This document shows positions 8,290 to 18,800 of a DNA stretch of 44,046 nucleotides, piece after piece. The position numbers were made by a program, and so were the translations under genes. How positions within the stretch are numbered: position 1 is the first letter of the stretch; each line of letters begins with the position of its first letter. The notes below the pieces were generated by a model that was not told the origin of the DNA, did no database searches, and saw only the letters and a program-made list of their open reading frames with translations. The DNA is from CAZMXS01 sp964570325 (GTDB lineage: Bacteria > Verrucomicrobiota > Kiritimatiellia > CAIQIC01 > CAZMXS01), in assembly GCA_964570325.1 (NCBI GenBank), contig CAZMXS010000039.1, positions 1-44,046 of the forward strand, written 5' to 3'.

Positions 8290-11200
8290 TTGAAAACGAA
8301 AGACCTGTTCCGTTTGGCGCTGTTGGCCGGACTGTTCGGCGCCGGCGCGCCCGTTCTCGCCGGCGAAGCCATCCTGCAGTATTTCAACACGTCCTGGGCC
8401 GAGATTACCCGGCGCATCCCCGAACTCGCGGAGACCGGCTATGACGCACTGTGGCTGCCGCCGCCGACCAAGGCCGCCGGCGGCGCGTATTCCGTCGGCT
8501 ACGATCCCTACGACCGGTTCGATCTCGGCGACCGCGACCAGTGCGGCACCATCGCCACCCGTTACGGCACGGCAACCGAGTTGTTGCAGTTGGTGCGGAC
8601 CGCTCACCGGTTTGGCCTGCGGGTGTATTTTGACAACGTCATGGCGCACGACGGCGGCCCGTGGCCGTCCGGCGCGCCCGGCACGCTCGGACCCACGGGC
8701 ATGGTTCCTGAAGACTACCATCTGATCCGGACCTCGGGGACCACCTACTCCAGCCCGCCCAGTCCGCCGACCAATCCGAACGAATGGGAGACGCTGAACC
8801 GGACCTGGTTCGGCGCAGATATCGCGCAGGAGAGCCCGAACGATAGTTTTGGATACACCGAGGGGGACGATTATCCGAAATGGATCGGCGTCCGGCACCC
8901 GAACAATCCCGAGTTCTATCTCGACACCGATTTGCCGATCACGGTCGTCCACGGCGGCAGCACCACCACCGTCTATACTTTCGCCAACAAGGAACCCTGG
9001 GCGGACGCCGGCTACACCAACAACTCCGGCGTCTTCGTCAGCAACGCCGTCGGCAATGGCCGATTTGACTGGCAGGACACCAACGCCAACGGCCAGCACA
9101 ACGCCGGCGAGCCGTGCGAGTCGTTTACCGACACCGGCCTCGACCCGTCGCGCGCCGACCGGCGCACCGCCGCCTGGGGCTACGGCGATGGCGTGTACAA
9201 CATGGGCAACCCGGTCGCCGAGGATGTCAATTCCCTACTGTTCCGATCGGTCCGGCGATTTCTCGATCTGACCCGGTGCGACGGCTTCCGGCTCGACGCC
9301 GTCAAGCACGTGCCCGCCTATTTCTTCGGCAAAATGGATGAGCCGAAGGATAGCTACAACTGGGGCTTCGGCGGGCAGATCCAGGAGCAGTTCAACATCA
9401 GCCGCGGCTTCAGCGACTGGGACAACCACCGCGACACGGTATTCAACAACGTCCAAGCGCGGGATGACGCGATGCTTTTTGGCGAACACATGGGCGAGCC
9501 ACCGTCCAAATCATCCTACGTCGCCGCCGGCATGCGCCTGGCGGACGACGGCTATCTCAACGCGGTCAAGGGCAACATCGGCAACAACCTGGAGGGCATG
9601 GACAATCCCTACTACGGCGTCTCCACGCCGGGCGACCGGGTGATCTATCTGATGAGCCACGACAACAATTACATCTGGGGCGGCGACCGCGAGCAGGCCT
9701 ACGCCGTCACGCTGACCCGCGAAGGGCTGCCGATCATCTACACCGACGGCTACAACCAGAGCGGCGCGCCCGACTGGTTCCCCAAGCCGGCGGAAGTTCC
9801 GTTCCTCGGCCAGTTTGGTTCCTCGTACCTCCCGAACCTGCTCGACATCAACCGGCATTTCGGCTGGGGCTACCAGTCCAGCCGTTGGAGCGCCTGGGAT
9901 TATACGTCCTGGGCCCGTTACGACCCCGACTGCGGCGCCAATGACCACGGCGTAACGATGGTTTTCATGCTGGCGAAGAACTACATCAGCGGCTGGCCGC
10001 TGTGCAATATTGACGCGATGTTTCCGGAGGGCGCACGCCTGGTGAACTACGCTTATCACGGCGGCGCGTTTTGGGCCAAGGTGGTCGGCGGCAAGCTGAA
10101 AAACATGGACGGCAGCAGCATCTATGTCCCGCCCGGTCAGTATTTTGTCTTCTCCTGGCGCACGCCCCAGATGCCGCTGGTCTGGGGCGAGGGGCTCCAG
10201 CAGGAAATGCAGCCGATCACGATCTACGAAAACGGGGTCAAAGCCGGAACGATGACCTGTGTCCGCACGGACGGCCGCAACGGCGATCCCGCCTTCAATC
10301 CCTACGGATTGCCCGACACCAACACCAGCGATTACAGCTACAGCATCACGCTCCCGCGCGTTACCTCCGCCACCAACCTGGCGTTTTACGCGCGCGCGGA
10401 CGGCTCGGCCGAGAATATCCTGATGAAGCTCGACGGCGGCATAGACTTGAACTCGCAGCTCGACATTGTCTCACAGACTCCTGGCACGCGCGACAACCCG
10501 CCCGCGCTGAGCCAGGACCGTTTCCTGGGCTACGAGCAGATGAAGTATGTCCGACGCGTCGCCGAGAAGTTCGCGGCGCAGAATGTCGCGCGCAACATCA
10601 TCGGCTCCATGGGCGCGGAAACCTATCTCGCCACCATCGGCGCCGCCGGCTTCACGGCGGTCCCCGGCAGCGGAACCAACACCACCCGCGGCACCGCGGC
10701 ATGGGTCTATCATGAGCCAACCAATCAGACCGATGGCGCCGTTACGCAGTTCAACCCCCTGCCCCAATTCGCCGCGGGCGCGCCGGTGGATGTCTGGGTC
10801 AAGGTCGGCTATCAATTCCTGGCCGACAAGGTTTACTTGTACTACACCACGAATGGGACCAACCCCGAAGGCAGCGGCGGCTTCGGCAAGGGCGACACTA
10901 AAGTGGTGGAGATCGGCTGGGACCATAACGGCGCGCACGACGGCACCGGCGTGCCGGACTGGTGGAAAGGCACCCTGCCGGCCATGCCCGCCGGCACCAC
11001 GCTGCGCTACAAGATCGGCGTCTACGACGATAACGCGCCCAGCCGGTTCCCGTGGAGTGACGAGGATATCGCCATCCGCTATCGGATGGAGACGCTGTTC
11101 GCGATCACCAACTTCAACGCAGCCGCCATCCCCTTCTATCCGGACAATGATTGGGGCTCGATGCAAACCGGACTCGACGAAGGCTATCATATTCTGCGCA

Positions 11201-12396
11201 CCAAGTGCATTCTGGGCCGCGCCTCCGGCGATACGCCCATCTACCGCCAGTTCAACCAAACCTTCTACTACGATATCCAGGCGCCCACCGGCCGGATCGT
11301 GACGCCAGCCGCTGACGGAACCGCGCTGACCGGATCGAGCGCGCGCGTGACCGCCCGCTCCGACATAACCGTCGAGGAAGCCTGGTATCGAATTGACGAC
11401 AGCGATCCCGCCAACGACGACTCCGCCACTGGCGTCAACAACGGCAATAACGCCTGGGTCAAGGCCATCGCGAGCGCCGTGCCCTCACCCCTGCCGCGCG
11501 GCGCGAACGAAAAGGAATGGAGTTTCAACTATGTCAACCTCCCGACCAACGGGGCCGCCACCATCTCGATCCGCCTGCGCGAGGTGACCTCGGCCACCAA
11601 CATGGCGTTGAGCGACACCGCCGGCCACTTCACCACGCTCCAGCGGACCGTGGCCACTGGCGGCAACAGTGTCCGGCTCTTTATTCACAGTCCGTCGGCC
11701 GACGGCGCAACGGTGGGCGTGGGCTCGAACCTGGTCGCCTACTTCAGCCAGTCGCTCACCAACGGCTTGACGGACGCCCAGCTCCGGACCTGCTTCACCG
11801 TCTCGCTGAATGGCGTGGCGCAGTCGAATCAGCTCTACACCATCCTCCACGATGTCACGGCTTATGACCACGCGTTGAGTTTCACGCTGCCCAACTTGTA
11901 CAATGGCCAGCCGGCCTATCAACACACGCTGGCGGTGGCCTTTGAGCGCGGCGGATATCCCAGCCTGAACGCGCAGCGCATGGTCTACGCCGCGGTCAAC
12001 GACGACAGCAACGGCGATGGCATCCCCGATTTCTGGGAACGCCAGTGGAATGTGCCGGTCGGCAGCATCGCGCCGAACATGGATTCGGATGGCGATGGCT
12101 ACCTCAACATTCGTGAATATATCGCCAACACTAATCCGTTCGACTCCAATGACTACTTGTATATCCAAACGGCATGGCTGATGACGAACCGTCACATCGG
12201 ACTGCTGTTCGATGGCAAATCCAACCGTTACTACTATGTCTGGTACACGGAAGACCTTCGGCAGCAGCGAGACGCCTGGCACCTGGCCACGCCGCTGACG
12301 GAGCCGATCGAGGGTCTGGGCCGCACCAACGAATTCACCGACATCACCCTCAACCGGACCAATCGGTATTACCAAGTCGAGGTCCGATTGCCGTAA
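8290..12396 (+). CDS. Secreted GH13 alpha-amylase-like glycoside hydrolase, multidomain
   Basis: The 1368-residue protein starts at TTG, 9 bases after AGAGGGAG, and has a clean signal peptide (KTKDLFRLALLAGLFGAGAPVLA). The N-terminal (beta/alpha)8 barrel, about residues 25-610, contains all four GH13 blocks. These are FDNVMAHDG (Asp115), DGFRLDAVKH with nucleophile Asp336, LFGEHMGE with acid/base Glu399, and LMSHDN with His457-Asp458. It should cleave alpha-1,4-glucan-type polysaccharide outside the cytoplasm. Residues about 610-1230 are beta-rich modules that may bind carbohydrate or act as spacers. At about 1238-1277 there is a calcium-binding type-3-like repeat (NGDGIPDFWE, DSDGDGYLN), followed by a C-terminal module ending YYQVEVRLP. 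That module is shared with the nuclease-like protein at 33070. Exact substrate preference cannot be read from the sequence. Confidence 0.9.
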   Translation: MKTKDLFRLALLAGLFGAGAPVLAGEAILQYFNTSWAEITRRIPELAETGYDALWLPPPTKAAGGAYSVGYDPYDRFDLGDRDQCGTIATRYGTATELLQLVRTAHRFGLRVYFDNVMAHDGGPWPSGAPGTLGPTGMVPEDYHLIRTSGTTYSSPPSPPTNPNEWETLNRTWFGADIAQESPNDSFGYTEGDDYPKWIGVRHPNNPEFYLDTDLPITVVHGGSTTTVYTFANKEPWADAGYTNNSGVFVSNAVGNGRFDWQDTNANGQHNAGEPCESFTDTGLDPSRADRRTAAWGYGDGVYNMGNPVAEDVNSLLFRSVRRFLDLTRCDGFRLDAVKHVPAYFFGKMDEPKDSYNWGFGGQIQEQFNISRGFSDWDNHRDTVFNNVQARDDAMLFGEHMGEPPSKSSYVAAGMRLADDGYLNAVKGNIGNNLEGMDNPYYGVSTPGDRVIYLMSHDNNYIWGGDREQAYAVTLTREGLPIIYTDGYNQSGAPDWFPKPAEVPFLGQFGSSYLPNLLDINRHFGWGYQSSRWSAWDYTSWARYDPDCGANDHGVTMVFMLAKNYISGWPLCNIDAMFPEGARLVNYAYHGGAFWAKVVGGKLKNMDGSSIYVPPGQYFVFSWRTPQMPLVWGEGLQQEMQPITIYENGVKAGTMTCVRTDGRNGDPAFNPYGLPDTNTSDYSYSITLPRVTSATNLAFYARADGSAENILMKLDGGIDLNSQLDIVSQTPGTRDNPPALSQDRFLGYEQMKYVRRVAEKFAAQNVARNIIGSMGAETYLATIGAAGFTAVPGSGTNTTRGTAAWVYHEPTNQTDGAVTQFNPLPQFAAGAPVDVWVKVGYQFLADKVYLYYTTNGTNPEGSGGFGKGDTKVVEIGWDHNGAHDGTGVPDWWKGTLPAMPAGTTLRYKIGVYDDNAPSRFPWSDEDIAIRYRMETLFAITNFNAAAIPFYPDNDWGSMQTGLDEGYHILRTKCILGRASGDTPIYRQFNQTFYYDIQAPTGRIVTPAADGTALTGSSARVTARSDITVEEAWYRIDDSDPANDDSATGVNNGNNAWVKAIASAVPSPLPRGANEKEWSFNYVNLPTNGAATISIRLREVTSATNMALSDTAGHFTTLQRTVATGGNSVRLFIHSPSADGATVGVGSNLVAYFSQSLTNGLTDAQLRTCFTVSLNGVAQSNQLYTILHDVTAYDHALSFTLPNLYNGQPAYQHTLAVAFERGGYPSLNAQRMVYAAVNDDSNGDGIPDFWERQWNVPVGSIAPNMDSDGDGYLNIREYIANTNPFDSNDYLYIQTAWLMTNRHIGLLFDGKSNRYYYVWYTEDLRQQRDAWHLATPLTEPIEGLGRTNEFTDITLNRTNRYYQVEVRLP

Positions 12397-12439
12397 GCCG
12401 GCCGGCTGGCGGCCCCGATATGGCGGCCTGACGGCCGGC
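12397..12439. terminator. GC-rich hairpin between convergent genes
   Basis: GCCGGCC (12397-12403) and GGCCGGC (12433-12439) are perfect inverted arms enclosing a 29-base loop that contains TGGCGGCC twice. It separates two convergent genes and could stop transcription from both sides. There is no U-tract, so an intrinsic terminator is uncertain. Confidence 0.3.
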
Positions 12440-13011
12440 TACGGCCCCGGCGCTTGCAGCTTCCGCAGTTCCGATGGCGCCAGCGCATCGAAATCAAAGT
12501 TGTCGAACACGTGGAAATCCGTGTTGATCCTGGGCGGTTCCCGAACAAAGACGACCCCGCGAATACTGGCCTTTTCCGTGTCCGGCGGCGCGATCATATT
12601 GGTGATCGTGGTCAGCGTGAAATCCTGGTCGTTGGTAACGCCGGGCGACCGGTACTGAGCCAGCACCGCGCCTTTCTTGTCCAGGAACTGGACTTCGAGG
12701 AAGGATTCGGAGCTTTCCACGCAGACGCCGCGGATATAAGTCTTGGCATTGTAACCGCGGCCCGGCGACGCCTTGACCTCTTGGTAAATCAGCCGGAATT
12801 CGTCGCCGGCGTCGTTCGTAAAAATGTCGGTCACGACGCCGTACATGCCGCGGCGCTGGTCGGCCTTCCACGTGCTGATGCGCCAATTGGCCCCCGCAAC
12901 GTTCCAGCCCTGCCAGGTACCGGTCTCAAAGCTGGGGTTGACCAGCTTGGCGGCCAGGACCGGCCACGCGGCCAGCATCAACCATAGGATCGTAATTCCC
13001 GATTTCTTCAC
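12439..13011 (-). CDS. Small secreted protein with carbohydrate-binding-like beta-sandwich
   Basis: The protein has about 190 residues. I chose the GTG at 13011, which has GGGAG six bases upstream and begins directly with the signal peptide KKSGITILWLMLAAWPVLA; an ATG at 13026 would add five residues. The mature part opens LVNPSFETGTWQGWNVAGANW, the usual start of galactose-binding-like beta-sandwich (CBM or 'PEP-CTERM/choice-of-anchor' style) domains. It continues with strands such as FLEVQFLDKKGAVLAQYRSP and FHVFDNFDFDAL. It has no catalytic motif, membrane anchor or sorting signal. It may bind carbohydrate, and it is convergent with the amylase, so any link with starch use is loose. Confidence 0.7.
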   Translation of the reverse strand: MKKSGITILWLMLAAWPVLAAKLVNPSFETGTWQGWNVAGANWRISTWKADQRRGMYGVVTDIFTNDAGDEFRLIYQEVKASPGRGYNAKTYIRGVCVESSESFLEVQFLDKKGAVLAQYRSPGVTNDQDFTLTTITNMIAPPDTEKASIRGVVFVREPPRINTDFHVFDNFDFDALAPSELRKLQAPGP

Positions 13012-13403
13012 TGCGCACTCCCGCATTGCGCCCGTCGCCGCGCCGCCAACTGCCTTGGCTCCGGAACCAGTTCCGGGACATGCTCACGTGGCGTTCGGTT
13101 CACAGCCCAATCTCCAGTCGAGAGCCCGGCATTCCCGCAGAGACAATATGCCGCCACATGGATCACATTGACACCGCCGCAAGCGCTATCGGTCAATCTG
13201 CCGGGGTGCGTCCCCATTCAAGGCGCACCATACCATCGCCGGGCAAACGGCTCAAGGTTTCTTGTCTTTCCACGCAGATGACTTGTGCGCCGCCGCGCAA
13301 ACGGCGGGGAACATGGAGGAATAAAACGGGCTGGCCTAACGACTAGAATCTCGGCTTAATATAATAATGTGACGGGTCCATACTGACTTTGCGGGGTCAA
13401 CGG
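13012..13403. other. Intergenic region with possible -10 box
   Basis: This is a 390-base gap between divergent genes. I see no credible gene in it. A TATAAT at 13360-13365 in a locally AT-rich patch could be the -10 of the outer-membrane protein operon, but no good -35 stands 16-18 bases before it. The start region of the downstream gene is ambiguous, so the leader length is unknown. Confidence 0.35.
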
Positions 13404-15167
13404 ATGGAACGGATGGGGTATTGGCGCATGCCACGGCCGGCCATCAGCGTGGTCGTTGCGGCGCTTTGGTTGCCGGGGGCGGCGTGCGCCGAGCTCCTGA
13501 CAATCAGCACGCCAGGCGGCGATGTGCAGGTGGAGATCACCCATGTCGGGCCGGACGGCAGTCTCGTTGCTCCGGCCCCGCCGGCTTCCGAGTTTCGTCC
13601 GCCTTCCATTTTCGCCACGCCGGTTCCGGCGGGTTCCGGCGCGCGCGCGCTGGGGCTGGCGGGCGCGTTTACAGCGGTCGCGGACGACGCCACCGCCGCC
13701 TCCTGGAACCCGGCCGGCCTGATTCAGCTCGAGCGGCCGGAGGCGTCCCTGATGCTGCGCGGCGCGTATATCCGGCAAAACCACAAGTCCGGCTCCAATT
13801 CCTTCCGGGCCGGCGACGACCGCTTCCAGCAGATCAGCCTCAACTACTTCAGCGCCGCGCTGCCGTTCCGGCTAGCCGACCGCAATCTGGTCTTCGCGAT
13901 CAACTACCAGGAGGCGTTCGATTTCAACCAGCGATTCAGCGCCACCGGCCTGAACAGCGGCTCATCCGCCGCCGGCGCCGGGCGCTCCGGCACATTTGAA
14001 GGCGTCACCACCACCAATTACAACGACGGCACGATCGTAATGACGGTCAACGCCTACCTGACCACGCGCTACCGCAGCGTGCTCAACGAGGTGCTGGCCC
14101 AGGATCTGGTCAGTTCCATTGACTTCGAGCAGCAGGGTATCATTGACGCCGGAACCCCCGCGCTCGCGGTCGAGATCCTGCCCGGCCTCTCCGCCGGCGC
14201 CGCGCTCAACCTCTACCAGGACAGTTGGCTGCCCGGCGGCAGCATCAAATCCACCACCCGGGCGGAGTACTCCGGGCTTTCCTGCGCGGCCTCCGCAATC
14301 ACCGATCAACGAACCACGGAAGGCACATACGACTACAGCGGGCGCTGGTATTTTTATGACGGCCCGGTTTACACCAACCTCCCCTTCTCCGGCCGTGGCG
14401 TCGTCCAGCCGTTCTCCGGGACAACCGTCTCTCGCCGGCGCGGCAATGTGTTCGTGGACGGCGTTTATGAGGAATACAACGAGTTCAAGGATCTGTACGG
14501 ATTCAATGCCACCTTCGGCGTGCTCTGGTCCGTGAACCGCTATCTCAGCCTCGGCGCGACGCTGGACCTGCCCTGGACCGCGTACGCGACTCAGCGCAAG
14601 ACGATTCGCAACCGGGTAACCACCTATACGGCGGACCGGCGCCAGGTGCTGGATTATTCCGACACGCAGCAGACGACATCCAAGGATGTCGAGTTCGATT
14701 TTCCACTGTACTGGGCGGTCGGCAGCGTGATCCGGATCACGGACAAGTTATACACTTCGCTCGACTTAAGCCAGACGCGCTGGTCGGATTACGCCTACCA
14801 AGCTGACGGCGAGCCGCGGCTCAACCCGTTGGACGGAACGCCGCATGGCGAACACCGGATTGACGACTGCTGGAGCGCGCGCTGGGGCGCCGAATATCTG
14901 GTGGTCTTCTCGAAAACCGAGGTGCCGCTGCGCGGCGGCCTGATCTGGGAGCAGCGTCCAGCCATCGGCGACCCCGATAATTATTACGGGTTCAGTCTCG
15001 GTTCCGGTGTGTCAATCGGCAAGGATCCGGGTAAACTCATCATTGATGTCGCCTATAATTTCATGTGGGCCAATAATGCGATGCAAAGCCTGGTGCCCAG
15101 CCACCCGGAGCTTTCAACCGACGTCCGGGAACATCAGGTGTTCGTGAGTTGCATCAAGCATTTTTAA
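13404..15167 (+). CDS. FadL/OmpP1-like outer-membrane beta-barrel protein
   Basis: The protein has about 587 residues. Several in-frame starts exist (TTG 13389, ATG 13404, 13413, 13428) and none is clearly best. The signal peptide core PAISVVVAALWLPGAACA fits the ATG at 13428 equally well. After a linker, the phrase GSGARALGLAGAFTAVADD, then ATAASWNPAGL, is the hallmark N-terminal plug of OmpP1/FadL/TodX-type barrels and their PorV-like relatives. The rest alternates amphipathic strands (LVFAINYQEAFDFN, LYTSLDLSQTRWSDYAYQ) and ends in a short aromatic terminus, VFVSCIKHF, as expected for a barrel substrate of BamA. The family transports hydrophobic compounds or acts as an outer-membrane partner in protein export. 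The following TPR and giant secreted protein genes suggest the second role, but that is inference. Confidence 0.82.
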   Translation: MERMGYWRMPRPAISVVVAALWLPGAACAELLTISTPGGDVQVEITHVGPDGSLVAPAPPASEFRPPSIFATPVPAGSGARALGLAGAFTAVADDATAASWNPAGLIQLERPEASLMLRGAYIRQNHKSGSNSFRAGDDRFQQISLNYFSAALPFRLADRNLVFAINYQEAFDFNQRFSATGLNSGSSAAGAGRSGTFEGVTTTNYNDGTIVMTVNAYLTTRYRSVLNEVLAQDLVSSIDFEQQGIIDAGTPALAVEILPGLSAGAALNLYQDSWLPGGSIKSTTRAEYSGLSCAASAITDQRTTEGTYDYSGRWYFYDGPVYTNLPFSGRGVVQPFSGTTVSRRRGNVFVDGVYEEYNEFKDLYGFNATFGVLWSVNRYLSLGATLDLPWTAYATQRKTIRNRVTTYTADRRQVLDYSDTQQTTSKDVEFDFPLYWAVGSVIRITDKLYTSLDLSQTRWSDYAYQADGEPRLNPLDGTPHGEHRIDDCWSARWGAEYLVVFSKTEVPLRGGLIWEQRPAIGDPDNYYGFSLGSGVSIGKDPGKLIIDVAYNFMWANNAMQSLVPSHPELSTDVREHQVFVSCIKHF

Positions 15168-15183
15168 GGGGACGAAGCGGGTC

Positions 15184-15816
15184 ATGACGATCAAGCCACA
15201 GTGGATGGTGAGCCGCCGGCGCGCCGGGAACTCCGGTCATTCCCTTGCATCCCTGGGCAGCTGCCTGCTGGTGTTGCTCAACGGCTACTTGTTCCCTCCG
15301 GCCGAAGCCCACGCGGACGATTCGGATAGCCCGGAACTAGCCCGGGTAAAAGTACAGGCGCTCGCGGCCGAACGGAATGGTCTGCCGGAAGAAGCCGCGC
15401 GTGCGTACGAGCAAATCGCCAGTCTGGACCCGACGCAACAGGCCGCGATTGCCCGTCGCCTCGCCTCATTGTACGCGGAGTTGAAACGTCCCGACGATGC
15501 ACTGCGCTGGGCGCGACAAGCCATGGTCGGCAACCCGGAACCGCAGGCTTACCTGGCCGGCATTTATGCCGAGTTGGGCGACTCCGACCGCGCGATTGCC
15601 ATTCTCCGGGAGGAAATTGCGCGCCAAGCCGAACCGGGCCGGGCGCTGATCACCCTCCACTGGCAACTGGCGGAACTTTATGAGCAGCGGGGCAATACGA
15701 TGGAGGCCGAGCGCGTCCTGCAAAATGCGTTGGAACTGGCGCGCGGCCGGCCGGAAGAGAAAGCAACGCGCACGCGGTTGGAACAAATCCAAGCCAACGG
15801 CGGAGGCACGCCATGA
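15184..15816 (+). CDS. Periplasmic TPR-repeat protein
   Basis: The 210-residue protein has an extended N-terminal signal sequence (hydrophobic core SLASLGSCLLVLLNGYLF, cleavage probably after AEAHA). Four or so TPR-like helical pairs follow from about residue 50 to 200: ERNGLPEEAARAYEQIASLDP, AELKRPDDALRWARQAM, YAELGDSDRAIAILREE and YEQRGNTMEAERVLQNALEL. It lies 16 bases after the barrel gene and overlaps the giant gene as ATGA, so the three are almost certainly co-transcribed. TPR proteins bind other proteins; a role in export or assembly of the giant neighbour is plausible but unproven. Confidence 0.82.
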   Translation: MTIKPQWMVSRRRAGNSGHSLASLGSCLLVLLNGYLFPPAEAHADDSDSPELARVKVQALAAERNGLPEEAARAYEQIASLDPTQQAAIARRLASLYAELKRPDDALRWARQAMVGNPEPQAYLAGIYAELGDSDRAIAILREEIARQAEPGRALITLHWQLAELYEQRGNTMEAERVLQNALELARGRPEEKATRTRLEQIQANGGGTP

Positions 15817-18800
15817 AACGCTGGCTATGCGCGCTGGGCCTGCTGGCTATGCCCGCCTGGGCGGCCACGCGCTGCGTGGCGCCGGATGGCCGGCACATTC
15901 CGCCGTTTACCACCTGGGTCGGCGCGGCCACCACGATCCAGGCGGCCATTGATATCGCCGCGCCCGGCGACTTGATCCTGGTCAGCAATGGCGTGTACGC
16001 GGCCGGCGGCCGGGCGGCGGCCGGCCTTTTGTCCAATCGCGCGGCCATCACCAGCCGGCTGACCGTGGCCAGCGTCAATGGGCCGGATGTCACGATTATC
16101 CTCGGGCAGGGGCCGGTCGGACCGGCCGCCATGCGTTGCGCATTTGTCGGCAGCAACGCGGTCCTGGCCGGCTTCACACTGGCGGACGGCGCGACGCGCG
16201 ACGACGCCGGGCCATTGGAGGATCAAAACGGCGGCGGCGCCTATTGTCAGCCGGGTGGCATCATTTCCAACTGTGTCATCCGCCACAACACCGCCTTCCA
16301 GTATGGCGGCGGCGTATTCGCCGGCCGGCTGTTCGACACGACCTTGCTCGACAACAACGCCGCTTACGGCGGCGGCGCGCTTTACGCTTCCGGATCCTGC
16401 TGTGTCCTGGCGGGCAACGGCGCCACCGAGGCCGGTGGCGGCGTTTACGGCGGCTATTTCGCGGACAGCGCCTTGAACGGTAACTGGGCGGGGACCGGTG
16501 GCGCCGCCGCGGAAGCCGAGCTCGACCGCTGCGCGCTTGTCGGCAATTTCGCCCCGTTCGGCGGCGGCGCCTACGGCGGCACATTGGTCGGTTGCGATGT
16601 TCGCGAGAATTATGCGTGGTTTGGCGGCGGCCTGCTGTTCGGCCAGGCCATTGACTGCGTCCTGGCCGGCAATCTGGCGCAGACGAACGGCGGCGGCGCG
16701 GCCTATTCAACCAACCTGTTGCGCTGTGCGCTGTTGGATAACGACGCCGGCGAGTTCGGCGGCGGCGCTTACAATTGCCTGGTCGCCCGGTGCCTCTTCT
16801 CCAACAACAACGCGCGGGCCGGCGGCGGCGCGGCGTTCGGGTCCGGCGCAAAGTGCGTCATCCGCGACAACCGGGCGAACGAATCGGCGGGCGGCGTCGC
16901 CGGCGGCGCATTCACCAACTGCATGATCTTCGGCAACCGCGCCGTCTTCGGCGGGGGGGCATCCCAGAGCCGACTGGAATGCTGCACCGTAGTGGACAAC
17001 CTGGCGCTGGACTTCGCCGGCGGCCTCATGCGCGGGCAGACGCGCAACAGCATCGTCTACTACAATCGCGCACTGTGCGGGGCGGAAAACATCTATCTGG
17101 CCGATTCAGCCGATCGCTGTGATTTCACCTGCACCGCGCCGGACCCCGGCGGGATCGGCAATATCACCAACGACCCCGTCATCCTCAGCTTCAGGGAACC
17201 GCGGCTCCTGCCCGGCTCGCCGTGCATTGACCGCGGCACGAACGCTCCGTGGATGGCGGCCGACACCGACCTGGACGGCGAGCCGCGATTGGACGGCGGC
17301 GTCAGTGTGGACCTGGGCGCGGACGAGGTGCATCCCGGCAACCTTACCGGCGCGGTCACCGCCGCCGCGAGCGCCCGGTTCACCGTCGCCGCCGCCGGTT
17401 TCCCCATCCGCTTCGCCGCCGATCTGCACGGCAAGACACGCGCGTTCCGCTGGAACTTTGGAGACGGCGTCATCATCAGCAACCGGTGCGCGGTCGAGCA
17501 TGCCTTCGCGTCCGCCGGCCTCTACGCCGTGCAGCTCGAAACATGGAACAACGACCAAACCGCCGGCGCCGCGTTTCCGGTTCGCATCGAGCATGGCTTC
17601 ACCAACTATGTCGCGCCGGCCGGCGCGCATCTCGCCCCATTCACCAGTTGGGCGGCGGCCGCCACCAGTATTCAAGCGGCAGTCGCGGCGGCGCCCTACG
17701 CCGGCAGCCTGGTGCTGGTCACCGACGGCGTCTATGCCGCGGGCGCGCAATTTGTCCCCGGCAGCGAAACCCCCAACCGCGTGGTCATCACCAACGGCGT
17801 GATCGTGCGCAGCGTCAATGGCGCGGCGGCAACCGTGATTGACGCCGCGGGAGCCGGACGCGGCGCGTACGTGGGCGATGCCAGCCGGCTTGAGGGTTTC
17901 ACGCTCACCAACGGCCAGGTGGCCACACGCGGCGGCGGGGTGTATGGCGAATACGACGCAATGATCGCGCGTTGTGTCATTGCCGGCAACCGCGCGCGGC
18001 TTGCCGGTGGCGGCGCGGCTTATGGCCGCTTGCGCAACTGTCTGCTGGCGGGCAACCGGACCGACGGCAGCGGCGGCGGCAGCTTCGGCAGTCGGATCGA
18101 AAATTGCACGCTGGCCGGCAACGCGGCCTCCGGACGCGGCGGCGGCGCGCACAAGGGCGCGGTACTCAACAGCATCCTCTATTTCAACCGCGCGGCGCTG
18201 GGCGACGACAACATCCTGCCTGACGGCGGTTCGTGCGATTACTCCTGTGTCACACCGGCCCCGGCCGGCGGCCAGGGCAACATCACCGCGCCGCCGGGAC
18301 TGCTGGCCATTGACAACCCGAGGCTGATGGCCGGCTCGCCCTGTCTAGGCCGCGGGCAGCGGGCCGACTGGATGAGCGGCGCGGCCGACCTGCTTGGCGG
18401 GCCGCGGTTGCGCGCCGGCCAGGTGGATCTTGGTTGCGTGGAATATGACGCGGCGGCGCAAACCGGCGCGCTCACGGTCGCAATCAGTTGCGACTACCCC
18501 GCCGTGGTGGCCGGCTTTCCCGTCACCTTCCGCGCGGGCGTCGCCGGCGCGGCGGCGAACTATATCTGGCAGTTCGGCGATGGCGCCGCGGCCACCGGCA
18601 TTTGCGAAACCGCGCACGCCTATGTTCGCACCGGCTGCTACACGGTGACGCTACAGGCCTGGAACCCGGACACTCGGGTCGCCACCCAGATCACTGTCCA
18701 AGTCGTACCGCCCTACACTAATTACGTTGCCAAGACCGGCGGGCATGTCTGGCCATTCACCAGTTGGGCCGACGCGGCCACTAACATCCAGGACGCCATT